From Silene latifolia (lineage: Eukaryota > Streptophyta > Magnoliopsida > Caryophyllales > Caryophyllaceae): a DNA stretch of 64,000 bases. Location of the stretch: assembly GCF_048544455.1 (NCBI RefSeq), contig NC_133538.1:23794469-23858468 (forward strand). The letters are read 5' to 3'. A program made the translations under genes and the position numbers. Positions within the stretch are counted from its first letter, which is position 1. Each line of letters begins with the position of its first letter. Shown here in pieces: positions 34,701 through 47,579 of the stretch. The notes beneath the pieces were generated by a model. That model did not search any database. It was not told the DNA's origin and saw only the letters and a list, made by a program, of their open reading frames with translations.

Positions 34701-36054
34701 GTTCCCTTTCTAAGAGCAGCTAGTCAATCGCGTATTCTAGCTAACGTTATGTTTTGTTCAAAAGCTGAAGCACAATCACAAGAGTGAAAACCACACCAAT
34801 GGCAGTTATCAATTGATGAAGTGTCTCACTGATTAATAAACTGGCAAAGCACATACTCCCCTGGTGCCTTCCGATAAACCCCTTTTTAGATCAAACCAGT
34901 AAGATTATAATAAAATGATTTACCTGCCATCTAATTAAAATACACTGGCAAAGCACCTACTCCCCCGATGCCTTCCAGTTTATCAAATAAATAAAATGCT
35001 TCCATCATCAGCAGCAATAGCACAATCATCGCCATCTGCAATTAAGATTAAAATAAACAAATAGAATCAGAAGTTTGGGGAGACTAGCTAATCCACAATA
35101 TCTGACATTACACAACACGAATAAAGTGGAATGCAAAGATTTAATGTTGGAGTAGAATTTGTTATTAGATGCTTTAATTAGGATTATCAGTTAGGGAAAA
35201 TGAAATGAAGGAAGAAAATTTGGGATAGAAAAAAGGAAAAAGATGAAGAATAATAAACAAAGGAAGAAGATGAAGAATATAGATAAAGAAAGGGAAAGAC
35301 AAAGCAGGTAACTTAGAATAGGTAAAACATACTGGTGACAACCGGTCACTAAGAGCAACAAGGCAATATAAGTTAAATGATAGAATAAATCAGATTTTTA
35401 TGGGATAATTTATAGTTTGGATTATTTTGGGCAGGCCGGTCACAGTTCGGATTATTCTCAAGAAATAACCCAAAGTTTACTTTGAATTGTAGCCCGAACT
35501 TCCTTGTCGCAGAAGTTCTCCAAAGTTCCAAGGTATCGTGCCAAGACAATATAAAATTCAACAAAAGAACAATCGAAGATCCAGTTTGAAACACCTAAAT
35601 ATTTCAACAAAGGGTGAGCAGTGTAAACAGGAACCCCTTAACCCGCTATAACAAAGTTTATGGGCGTAGTAGTAGTGTTCATTGGCAGAAAATAACTATT
35701 GTGTCCCAATGTTTCTGATCAATGATATTCCAAACAAACGGAAAGAAACCTAGCGAATCAGCCTATGTCGGACACAACTCACAATACACAATATGCTTCT
35801 ACACTCCTGAAGTGAATGCGCCATCGATCATAAATAAGTCTCATGTTTAGTTTCGGAGCTATGGCCTTGGTATCAACAAAGTCGACTCACCCCTTAAAAA
35901 AACTTGTATCTTGCCTCAAACTTCTAAAACAACTATAAGTCCATGCATAGCTAACATAAGATAAATTCTAACAATCTACGCCCTCATTCTCTCACTCGCT
36001 GATTTTGGATTGACAATCTAAAATTAATTGGTGAATCAGCGTAAATGCATATAC
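31755..36054 (-). other. Helitron interior, no gene recognised
   Basis: Intron-like sequence. Items seen: a repeated 'aagygcttcttgtctg' block at 32652 and 32746 each near 'gattacggtgta'; a 'ctggcaaagcac' block repeated at 34840 and 34946 next to 'ccttccg/ccttcca'; a CT tract at 34261-34278. Possible small exons exist (for example near 34400-34440) but none is assignable. Confidence 0.35.
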
Positions 36055-36310
36055 CTCGATAGACATGTCAAAATCGTGTAAATCCCTCGCAAGGAGCTTT
36101 TCAGTATGTGGTTGATGAGATTAACCCTGCAAAAAACAAACAAATTAGATATATAAAACAAAAATTAAAGAAACAACTCTCGGCTAGTCAAAACAGATAT
36201 AAAGGTGAAGGGATTACCAGTGGAGAAAAGACTTTCTCAGCTGGACGTCGAGGAACTGAAAACCCTCCATGAGTACTGGTATCGCTGGCTGTCAAGGTAT
36301 TTTGCCGGCT
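36055..36310 (-). pseudogene. Auxin response factor B3-domain fragment, captured
   Basis: Two consecutive exons in the right order. The first (ending at 36218 before GTAATCC) reads [18 protein letters not shown] and PAEKVFSPL, the start of the ARF B3 DNA-binding domain, where ARF genes have an intron after the PPL. The next (36126-36055, after TTTTTTGCAG and before GTATATG) contains, in a shifted frame, SHQPHTEKLLARDLHDF, matching SQQPPAQELIARDLHD of ARFs. A small insertion breaks the usual FCKT before TLTASD, and the frame is not kept across the junction. Functional ARFs bind auxin response elements in promoters; this piece has lost the rest of the domain (the RHIYRG and LLTTGW parts are not seen downstream). 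Confidence 0.8.
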
Positions 36311-37169
36311 GCCTACTTGGGACTTCGAAATATGCAGGAAGATAAATGTCCCACTGCACTTGCTACAACAATGTTCGACAAAAGATTAACAAATTCACCA
36401 GAAAATTCAAAATATATCATTCAGCTGAAGTTATATCAATCACAGCAATTCGAGGGCGGTGAGTCATGTATTAGACGGTCTCATATGAAAGACCAAACCT
36501 AAAGGCCAAATCCTTTTGTATTGCTCATTTAATTATAGGGTTAAAGCGTTGGTCTCGCATGTGAGATCATCTTATATAAGTTTATGGGATTCGAGGAAAA
36601 GCAATAAAGAACATGCCATCAATTAAATAATTCAGGGAAAAAAAACAAGGACGCCTCAGAAATTTGTTGTTGATTAATAAGAGAGCATACTCACGAATAT
36701 TGTTAACAATTGTTGTTAACAAAAAAAACAATAAAGAACCAGTTGTTGATTAACAATGTAGTTTCAAATGGCGGTATTGTTAACACAACTAACATAATGC
36801 TGTGGGTAGTAAAGGCCGAATGAACTGCAGATAATGAATGCATATCACCAGCCAAAAAAAAATAGAAACCGAAAGCAACTCAAAAGACAAACAAGCAGAA
36901 ATTTAGGGAAATTTAAATACAAAATTAGTCCAGGTGGGGGTCAAATTGAGGCCAAACGGAACGAGGAAAATGAGGCGTAAGAAATTACTGCGGGAACTGA
37001 CACATTTATACATGGAATCTAATAAAATAATCAATATCCTCGGTCCAAAAAGAAACTTTACCGATTCAGACAAATATCAAGATTGCAACCAATATTCACA
37101 TGAGTGCTCACCAAGGTAAGAAAAGGTAATTGTTGCCGAGGCTTGAAAGAAAGAAAAGTAGCTTGGTAC

Positions 37170-38080
37170 CTCCGACATACTATCATCTACTGGCCCGACA
37201 TGTGAATGCAATGAGATTCAATTGAGCAGTTTAATCCTTTCAAGATGGTCTTTTCCCTCTCCCTATTGACCTCAATTAGTGCCCGTTCAAGTAGAAGTTT
37301 GGCCTCAGGATTTAGCTCACTGATAAACTCTAACGGCGACGGCCAGACAAGAAGCTCCGCTGATGAAGGGTTTAATAATGCAGCACAACTTCCATGCTTG
37401 TACTTTACTGCCACCACATATGGTATTTCCCTGGTTATGGAAAAAGAGATGCAATTCATGAGCAAGTCGGCTGTGTTACAGAGTATATCTTATCAAATCT
37501 TCAACAAAACTAAGCAGGGAATTTGTATTTTGGAGTCCGAAATACAAATCTAAGAACACAACAAAATGAATTAACAAAGGGTGAGTCTAGTATAGACTAT
37601 CTCACAACTGAGCCAATCCTAAATACTTTGAACTCCTTATTTACTTATATGATTTATGAGTTATTCTTCCATATAAAACTGTCTCATATAATTCTTGTGA
37701 AGTTCACATCATTAGAGCCAGCAGGCAATTCCATAAGATATCATACCCAGATCCATCTCTTTGCAGTCGGTCCGCACCCCATGCCATCAATTCACGGATA
37801 CAATCAAGGCATCCTCATCGGGCAGCCAAATGAAGAGGTGTACTCCCAGGATGTCTACAAATAAATTTGTCAATTGAGAAAACACAAATGCATGAATCTT
37901 ATCAAATTTATAGTAGTCTGATAATGTGATCCAAAAAATGCTAACCCATTTACCCATATCCTCCTGTCGAGGCACACATTAAAGCTCCACGATCAAGTAA
38001 TACATAAACACAATCTGGTCGGCCTTGACTGGCTGGCAAGTGCAATGGAGGTGCGCCTTTCCCATCTCTAATATTCAGAA
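37170..38080 (-). pseudogene. XB3/XBAT-type ankyrin-repeat E3 ligase fragment, captured
   Basis: Three exons with GT..AG junctions. Exon 1 (to 37954) reads NIRDGKGAPPLHL and ALMCASTGGYG; exon 2 (37854-37747) reads PGSTPLHLAAR, an in-frame TGA at 37817-37815, then CIRELMAWGADRLQRDGSG; exon 3 (37430-37170) reads IPYVVAVKYKHGSCAALL, LVWPSPLEFISELNPEAK and NREREKTILKG, then after a frameshift VDDSMSE. The series is the C-terminal ankyrin region and linker just before the RING finger of plant XB3/XBAT32/33-like ligases. The RING itself and the N-terminal ankyrins are absent. Stop codon and frameshift show it is dead as a ligase. Confidence 0.85.
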
Positions 38081-38805
38081 ATCAAGCAAATCCCCTGACA
38101 TCCATCATAGATTAGGTTACCATTCATTTTGACACCAAATGGGCGTGACTTAAGAGAGGGTCTTATGTGTGAGACAGGTGACAACAACCCAAGTACTGAT
38201 ACAGTCCTTTTCAAATTCTATAATTAATAGGTCGGTCTCACATGCAACTAAGATCGTCCGATACGAGTTTGTGAGACAAACAAACAGTTGAATAAATCTA
38301 CCAAGATATAGCCACATGAGATGTCCTAGCAGCTAGAAGAATGACTTTTACACATTCCGAATGCTATTACAAGCTGCATAATGCATGTATGTTCATCTTA
38401 TCACTGACCAAGTTAGTAATGGGTCAATCTTTGTCAAGACAATCAGCCAAATTCTAAACAAACATGATTACAAAATCGTCCTATTGGATGCTTAAATGGA
38501 CTCATTATATTTTATCAAGTATAAACTCTCCTATAATGTCTCATAAAAACCCTAATTAGGCAAACCAAAAACATATCAAAACCCTAATTAAGCAATCGAA
38601 TTCGGTACATGAGTAAAAGATGAACTTAAAACCTGGAAAATGAAGTTCACAGCCGAAAATATGGGGTAAACACATAGACCAAATTGACAATCACCAAAAG
38701 GACATTCTAAAGGCAAACCCCACAACCATCAAAAATTATAAAATAGTGTGAATTAACAACACTTCATGAAAGTTTATCAGCAATAAGAGGTAGAAATAGT
38801 GTTAC

Positions 38806-39270
38806 CTTTGAGTTTCGCCATAAGACAAACGTTAGCCAGCATGCCTGACTGTTCCGAAAGAAAACTCTAACAATTAGCAGTGCACAATCCAAAACCAAAA
38901 TCAAATTAGACAACGAAGATTCAGAATCGCTTATAAGATAAGATCAGAAGGGAAAAAAACACATTAAAAAAGTAAAATAAAAGAATGAATGTGTAAATCA
39001 ACAAACCTAGCGATTGATGAAGATGGTAGTTGAGAAATCATTTTGAGTGAGAGAGATGAGATGATAAACAACAAGTGATGGGAATTGAAGAAGATGAAGC
39101 TGCGATTGATGCGCGGCGAAGTGAGAAGAGGGTTTTTGAGCAAAAAGATGGAAAACAGAATGAAATGAAAGGATGAAATTGAAAGGTAGGGAAGGAAAGC
39201 AAGTTAGGTTAGAATGGATGGAGAGGATTGCAAGAGGAGAGATCAATGGCTCACATTCACTCAGCACTAT
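38806..39270 (-). pseudogene. Unidentified first-exon pair
   Basis: Leader-like CT-rich exon ending at 39007 (GCTAG before GTTTGTTG) and a small exon 38866-38806 (after TTGTTAG, before GTAAC). Spliced, ATG at about 39042 would give MISQLPSSSIAR followed by VFFRNSQACWLTFVLWRNSK. No family recognised. It is upstream of and co-oriented with the XB3 and ARF pieces, so it could supply promoter and start for a chimeric transcript. Confidence 0.4.
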
Positions 39271-40628
39271 TCATAGCTACAGTAAATCCCTTACAAACTT
39301 TTATATGTGTGTGTAAGGATATACTGTGCAACTCATACATGGACTTACTAAACTTTCATTGTAATTTTTTTTTATAAGGTAAGAAAACTAGATTGATCCT
39401 ATAGGGTAGGACCAACCTATCTCATCCTTTCGAATGAGTGAGGTAAGTTGAAGCCACCGGCTTTCAAACCACCTCGGAAGAGTTGGACATTCATGTCCAA
39501 TAGAAGCCATGAAGTCAGCAACTTTGTTGGCTTCACGAAAGCAATGTTTATTATCACTTCATCGAACAAATGAAGGTCTAATTTCACATCCTTGATAATA
39601 ATAGAGATTTCCCAAGGAATTTGCCAAATACTACGGAGTGAGTTAATAACACATAAATTATCACCCTCCACAATTAACTTGGAGATTCCTAAGTCTTTAG
39701 CGGCTAAGACACCTTCTTTTACAGCGAGAGTTTCCGCAACAAGAATACAATTAGATCCACACTTTTTTGCTCCTAACCAAACGACTTTTCCATTATTATC
39801 TCTTATACAATATCCTAAGAAGCTTTATTGCCTTCTATTCTCGAACCATCAAAATTTAGCTTTAGAAAATCGTTTCTAAGTTTCTCCCACCAGATTTCTT
39901 CCTTACTAGAATCGATTCTAGTTGACTTGTCTTTTTCAGGGTTGTTGAGATCCTTATGTCTAGTCTCATTCCACATCTTAATGCTATTATTACATAAAAT
40001 AATAATTTTGATGATATTGAAATGAACATTGTTAAAAATAATGTCATTTATAAAAAAACTATACAAATAAAGATAATTTTAATGAAGTCATCTTTTGGAA
40101 TTAAGTCTTTGAGATAATTGAGTTTCATAAAAAAACTTTGACTTGTAATATTATCATAATTCGACAAGAAAAAGTTAAAGCTACTAATATTCATGTCTTG
40201 AATAACAGAACCAATCAAAGGACATTCGTAAAAGAAATGATCTTTGTTTTCAATATGATGGTTGCACAAAACACAATTAGGTGGGACATTAATATGACTT
40301 TTAAGAAGCCTGTCTTTCGTTGGAAGGCCATCAATACAGGCTTTCCAAAAAAAAAATTTAACTTTGGAGGAATATTCAATTTCCAAATCCAGTGAAATTC
40401 ACATTTTTCAAGACTTTGATCGAACAAACCTTGTGCTAACCATGTTGTTGTTTTTGTAGAAAATTTTCCATCTACGGATAACCCCCAAAGGAGCGTATCC
40501 GGAATATCATTATGTAGCAGTGGAATGTTAGTAATCTGATTGACAATATCGTTGCTTACTAAATTGGATAATTTACAAACATCCCATTGTTTATCAGAGG
40601 TTATGAAATCTTTAACCAAAAGATTAAG

Positions 40629-41938
40629 TGTTAGAAAACTATGTCTCATTATTTCGACATATTCATAAATGTTTCAATTAATTTAGTCATAAAATTAATT
40701 TAGATCTTATGCATGCAAACATAAATAAGATAAGAGAAGAAATCATTGTTCTTACTATATGATTTCGGTTTTATGGGCACCAACAAGATCTCCTTCTTGT
40801 TAGTTCTTGAGCTTTCTAATAATGGATGAACATCCATGACTTCAAAATAGAAGCCCTCCAATAAGTAGCACCCAAGACTATCCCAAAATCCCACAAACTA
40901 ACATGTACTAGATATTTGTAATGTGGTTTATATTAAAATCGATTACTAATACTCATATACTACTACTAGTATTATTAGTGTTTGATTTGTAGAAATTTGA
41001 TTCATAAAAGTTGATTTTATAAAGAACAAGAGAGAGAAGGTTGTTGGGTTTTCATAAAAACATGAGAGAATGAATTATGGAGAAAAAAGCTCTCTATATT
41101 TCTCTCCAAAAACCGGTGGGATTAAGTGGTTATTGACCATTTTTCTTTTTCCTTTTTGTCTTCACAAGACAAATTGTATAAGCCTTTGTCCATAGTCATG
41201 TCACTATCAAGTGTCATAGACAAATGAATAAGACAAATAAATAAGACAAAACTTCTAAAATTTGCCCACCAATTTCGGTTTTGATGTGTAAAATGGAGTC
41301 CATTTTATTTTTGTCAATTGTACAATTGTATGTCATGTGACATGTGACATGTCTTATGTCATGTTTTAATTTAAAATGCATATTTAACAAATTAAATATC
41401 ATTTACAAATTAAATAAATCACATTTAACAAATTGACTAGTAATTCAAAATTACTTTCTCCTAAAATGGTCATTTAAATATTAGTTAGTATAATTCACAT
41501 CATCTTATAATTATAACTAACTTATCATTCTCATCTCGCGTGTTTCGCAAACACTGATTAATTTTAGTAATATAACTTCTTAAATTACTAAATAAAATCT
41601 TATTTAATCATATTATAATAAGATGTCATTTTCTCTCTTATGATAATAATTTGTTCAATTTTAAGGAATTAATTAATCTGTATCGACATACAATTGATTA
41701 ACCTTTTTCAATTAAGGGAATCGTCCTTTAGGTGTGACCTCAAGGGATCAACTGATCACCACCGTCGCACGACAGTAATGTCAAACTCTAGCCAGCCAAT
41801 CATTACCGATATGTGTGGACCAGTTGACTATATATTTTATGTATCATCCCTTTCGTATTCTTGATATGAGATTTAAATATGTGATCAATATGATCGACAA
41901 TTGTGATCGCATTATTAGCGGGGACACTTACTCCAACA
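40629..41938 (-). repeat. 3' LTR of the LARD-like element
   Basis: Very similar to 47580-48892; scattered substitutions and few indels. Contains 'atgtcatgtgacatgtgaca', a short CATGTGACATG palindrome, at 41328-41352. Confidence 0.9.
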
Positions 41939-44900
41939 ATATCCCACTTGTCCTCGACAGGTGTGCGTCACCAATTCTCTTGTCCTATTACTATCCCCCA
42001 CTCAATGCAAGGTGTCTTTCGGGTCGTACTTGCAAGTGATCATATCGAGAGTGGTTTCCTCGATCTGGAGAATAACTAATTGACTGGAATTTTCTACCAT
42101 AGAAACCTTCCGAGCGTGGCCACGCATTTCCACTTCATTACTCCTCGAGTGGCCCTGAGATATTATTTTAACCCTGACAAGGGGGTGGACAATTCCTATC
42201 GCACTATTCCCTTCGACTAGCCACAAGCATCATAACCCAAAATATGCCCATTTAACCCCATTTACGAAGGTTGTAGTAACATAAATCAAAGCTAATCTGA
42301 AACTGTGCCATCTTAGGCGAACAGTCTTTAGTCAAAAGAATCGACTCATTAGAATACTATAGTAACTCTCGCCACGATCAGGCTATATAAATTTGCCAGA
42401 ACTCTATAAGTGGTCACTGCCCGACAAAGTGTTCCTAACAGTCTGCCTATGTGATCGACTAGTCATCTCACATGACTGTATGGCACTGAACTTGCAATCA
42501 ATCACATCACACTCTAGTCACTTCGAGACGTCACCTCATACAAGTGACTATGGGCGAATACTATGTTAATCCGGGTTCACTTTAACGGGGTTCAATATCG
42601 TCATACAACCCGTTTGGATGTAACAAAGTATAATAAAAGAGTTTTAAAATAGAACTCGATCGACAAATGCGATTTTCACATATGAATAGTCAATGCCTGA
42701 TTATTATTCCATATTCTATAATCTAATTTGATCTTGTATATAGTTGTTCATCTCAATTCAATTGAAATGTCATGACTCATCATGTTAAGCCTATGAGAAG
42801 GCTTTGGTTAGTAGGTTTTATCAACTTCTTGTACCTTGCTCAACCTTAATACATACTTGTTTTCCTTTGTAATGTATACATTTGCATTACAAAACTTTTT
42901 GAGTACGTGTCGAGATCCAATCAAGACATAGGCCCTCTAGCCTTAGAATAGCTCGCACTGCTTTCACAGTGTGCGGGACTCATCCTTCTTGCACATCTCA
43001 TGATTGCAAGTGTACTCAATTTCCGTTGTAAATATTTCTCATTGTTTTTTATTGCCTAGAACGATTCTATAAAATCTATTTCTTAGATAACATAGCCACA
43101 ATGGTATCTTAACCATCCTAATGTGTTTTGATTATGGTTTTGTCAGAAACCATGCGCAATCTCAATTGTCAATTGTCATTTGTGTAACACCCTTACACAA
43201 AATTGCTTCAAAAACACTTTGCATTACATCCTTAATGCTTCTTCAAGCACTTAAGGGTAATATTTATGGCTTACTTGGTAACTATTACTTAAATTCGATT
43301 TAAAACAATTCATCATACTCAAAGTATATGAAGTGTTATACATCATTTCCTATTTAATTGATTCGGCAGCGGAAGGAAATGGAATCAATCAAATATGTTC
43401 AATTCGATTGAACTAGTCATGAATATTATCAACATAAGACTCCTTATTTGATAACTAACAGTTCACTTGGAATTAATTTCGGATTTTCATGGCTCTAAGC
43501 CTTGTATTGAGTTGTGACTTAAACACTCTCATGTAAGTCATATGTTCATTACTTTCCAGAAGTAACTTGAATCAAACAATTTCTTTGTAAGTTGTAAGCT
43601 TTTTACTTTCTTAAAAGTAACATGGATTCATCATCTTCAACAAGTGATGAATTTAACCTCCTAGGTTTTGAAGAAACAACGTTTTACACAAAACGTCTCA
43701 TGTAGCCAGGAAAGACCAGTTTCTTGCGACATAACATTCTTTGTGGCTCTTGAATAATTTCTCCCACTCTATCTTCTAGAAATAAACTTGTATTTTAGAA
43801 AGATAGCTTCACGAGCCACAATCCCGTTGTACTCGTGATTATAGTAAGGAAAAATGAGCATTTGTATCTTTTGAAAACCTACAAACATGGTACCCTACCA
43901 TTTCATATCTCATATGATTCGTTTTAGATTTAGTGGAAAAATAATTTAAACAAAATGATAAAACCCCAAAGAGGATCAAGTAACTCAAAGTAACTTGATT
44001 GAAGTCTAAACCATATTGAATAGCGTTTGATTTCTTTATCCAACCACACATTATTCCATAATGCGTGCTAAGAGAGATTAATTTGTGATACTATATCACA
44101 TTTCCTTTGGCTTATATCAAAGTCTTCACTTTGATAATCACATCACGACTAAATCGCGATTCTTTGAAGTCATTGAATTTCTTCAAGGATTTCTCTATTT
44201 ACCTTATTAAGTAAACACATTAGCGTCAACTTAAATCGTTGGTAAAAGAAAATGATCAACCTATTTTGGATCAATGATTTATAACCTCGATCTCCTTTTC
44301 AACCAAAAAAAGGGCACGAGACATCTTGTTTTGAATACAAGATATGCATATACCATAAGATCTAATGGTTTCAAGAGTACTCGATAACTCTTTGCGTTCA
44401 TCATTCCAGAATCTAAGGTTTAATCTTGGGTTACCAATTTGAGTCTTGCATCATCTTCATGATGTATCATTCTAGTTTGGTTTACAATATAATCACCTTG
44501 ATAATGGGCTAGCCATACGTCAAATCATGGTGTATAGGTCACAAAAGTGAAACCTCTTTTGTATCTTAACAAGTTCATATTCTTATTTAGAGTTTATGTA
44601 CTTAATAGTCATAATTAAGTATTTGATGCTAGTCGTCATATTCTAATCATCCTATGTATCGCATACAATGATGAAAACCACCATCGGTTTGTAATATTGA
44701 CGAAATAGTACTAGCAAAACTTATGTTAATTGAATAAACATTTAAAGAAGAAGGTCCCATTAGATGTCCCACAACTAACTTGTTGATTCTTCAATAATTT
44801 GGGGTAGTTTCTTTTCTAGTGTCCAACATTTAAGACAATCGAAACTTTATCTGTCGGGATTGATAGGTTTAGTATTGTTATTCTCAATAACCTTACTTTT

Positions 44901-47579
44901 AACATTGCCTTGTATCAATTCCATTCTAATTTTACTTCTTAGAACCTTATCCTTTTCTTAACGGTTTAAGAGAATGCTTCCACTCATTTCAATGAGTCTT
45001 TGCTTAGAGAAGCAAAATTTGAATTTCAGGAAGACTACTCTTCATTCGTTCGTTTAGTCTTAAAACTTTCATTGAAGTGGTTGCAGTATTTTGGTCAATT
45101 TTGATTTCCAACAAATCTAGTTACCAAAATGATATAGCATTTCAAAGTTCTTAACTCAATTAAGCATATGAGAAACAATTCATTGTAACTAGATATGTTA
45201 GTCAAGAAACAAAAACCCTTTTGATCACGAATAACTTTTATCTATACTCTTCACAAGAGATCCTTACAATGGATAATACGAGGTTTTTAGAAGAAAATTC
45301 AAATTTGTCTTTAGTTACAATGTTTTAATGGAGATTTGAATCAAAAATCGAAATGATATCGTATATGAATTGCGGTAAAGAAATAGAACAATATCATAAC
45401 GGAATAGTGGAAAACTGAACATTTATCGTTTTATTAATACTTGTAAATAACAAGTAAAGCATTTACATAGTGACCTCTACCCAACTATGATAAATGATTC
45501 CAAGATCCAAATTCATATTAACTTGGGCACGGTGTGGCCGATGAATCCCTTATCAATATAACTCGGTGGATTAACTCTTTAATCGATTCTACTTTTAGAA
45601 CTCTTGGTCGATAAAATTACATTAATATTTATCTTTAGCCCGGAACACATGAGACTACGGTCACGAATACTTCCGTTGACCTCAATCCAAATTTCGAATA
45701 AATGTGTCCATGATCCAAACCCACATTAACTTGGGCACGGTGTGGCCGATGAAACCCTCATCAACATGAATTTGGTGGATAGACATTTATCACCCACTTC
45801 CCCTACGTAACAAGGTTTATACCCCGGTGTGGCCGAGTGCACACCCTCACGAAATAGGTTTTCATGGTTTCTACTTTTTGGTAAGGCTATGTCTCAATTG
45901 TTTGTTTTAGCGAGAGGTCATGTCAATTTATTATCTATCACGTTTTAAGTGAATTAAAGCGGTGAACTACGATAATTGTTATTGACACGGTCGATAAACT
46001 CGATAAAAATGATAATGCATGTTTTAGTTATGGCGATTTAGCGATGCATGCAACATATAAATAAAATGCAAAGCATAATAAAAATCCTAGTATGGCCTTC
46101 CTAAAATAGTAAATATAATTTAACTATTACAAATTTGGAAACCAACTCCTTTGGTCCCTTGAACTTCGGTCTTGGCACGCATATCAAGGCAACACCGTGT
46201 TTAATGGATCGCCTTCTCGAGTGGCACCGTCTTCAAGAATCTCCGGAATAAATAAATTACATAACAAATTACATAATTTCCTATTATACATTTATAATTA
46301 AAATAAAATAAATCTATTAAATTACAAAACGGTGATACGAGATCACAATAAATTACAACTGAATCGATATTCCCATACATTTCGGATAATATCAACTAAA
46401 AACTAAGGCCATACTAAGTGAAATTACATAAAATAAAATTATGACAATCATAAATAAAATGCAGCATTATAATATGTATGAACATGCCCAATTTTATGCT
46501 AAATCACCTTTAAAGAGCCAATATCGTATATTAATCGGTTTTTACGGATTGCGTGATTTAACCTTTTAAAAATCACAATAATTACATAAAATCATATTTA
46601 TGTACTAGTTAATTACCCTAACTATCTTAGGACTCAAAATTAGTCTCCACTAACATATTGATAATAATTAACTTATATTTCTTAATATTGTTCATAAAAG
46701 GACTTAAAATTACAATATAATGCCATAAACTTCAAATAAATCATAAAAATTTCAAATAAATTTTAAATTTTAAATTTTAAACTCATGAACATTCTGAAAA
46801 AATAACATGAAACTCATAATGTTCAAAAACTTAGGTCAAAAATTTCGAAATTTATCGAGAAAAACAATGTTGCGGTTTATCGGATTTATAAATTATTACC
46901 ATAAAAATATGAGAAAAATTATTTTTATCAACTTTTCAATTTTATATCTGAAATAGGTGATAAAATGCAACATGTGACGTTTTTCCTTAGTCATGAAGTA
47001 TGTTTTATCAATTTTTACTAATTAAAGTCACTATTTATGTGATTTTTCATCAAAAATTCATAAATCATGCATAAAGACTTAATTATAGCCAAAAATTTTA
47101 CACACATCTTGTAAAATTGCATGTGACAACATACTAAATTTATATAACCATATTTGAAATATAATTCATATTAACCTATTTTCTCATTTAAATACGATTT
47201 TATCTTGAAAAATCCATATTTCGAGCATAACAACTCATGTTATTATGAAAATTTACAGGCCATCATTAGATAATATATGTGGAAACATATCCAAAAACCA
47301 CTATAAAATTCGAAGTTTAGCTAATTTTCGTACAAAAAGGACATTTTTATCATAAAAATCACATTTTAATGCCAATAATATATAAAATGAACAATAAAAA
47401 TCCATAAATAAACCAAAATATCATAAATACATTTTAGGACCAGAAACTTTAAACATGAAAATTTATTTTAAATTTTATCTTCATAAAACCAAATTAATTA
47501 GTTTTGTATGTTAATCATATAACTCGGAAAAACTATGAACCGATTTGTATGCAAACAACCTAAGGCTCTTAATACCGCT
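41939..47579 (-). other. Non-coding interior of the LARD-like element
   Basis: No recognisable protein. A repeated block 'acttgggcacggtgtggccg' occurs at 45521 and 45731, and a relative 'cggtgtggccgagtgcac' at 45823. The stretch 46250-47560 is AT-rich with no other structure seen. Confidence 0.75.

Larger units (their letters stand above)
23065..39330 (-). mobile_element. Gene-capturing Helitron, split by an LTR element
   Basis: The 3' end is the hairpin-CTAG terminus at 23065-23096. Going upstream (higher coordinates) the minus strand carries spliced exon fragments of a DUF4378-type gene (23470-23934), an ARF gene (36055-36310), an XB3-type ankyrin gene (37170-38080) and an unidentified first-exon pair (38806-39270), all in the same orientation. 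Capture of several unrelated gene pieces in sense order is a hallmark of plant Helitrons. The 24254-31749 LTR element inserted later. The 5' end was not seen directly; it should lie between about 39270 and the LINE tail at 39365. Membership of the upstream fragments in this one Helitron is inference. Confidence 0.55.

Noticed and set aside
36269-36502. Plus-strand frame over the ARF fragment
   Set aside because: Shadow of the minus-strand ARF exon, which has clear homologous motifs and splice sites.
37170-38080. Functional XB3-type gene
   Set aside because: In-frame TGA, frameshift and lack of RING and N-terminal ankyrin repeats.
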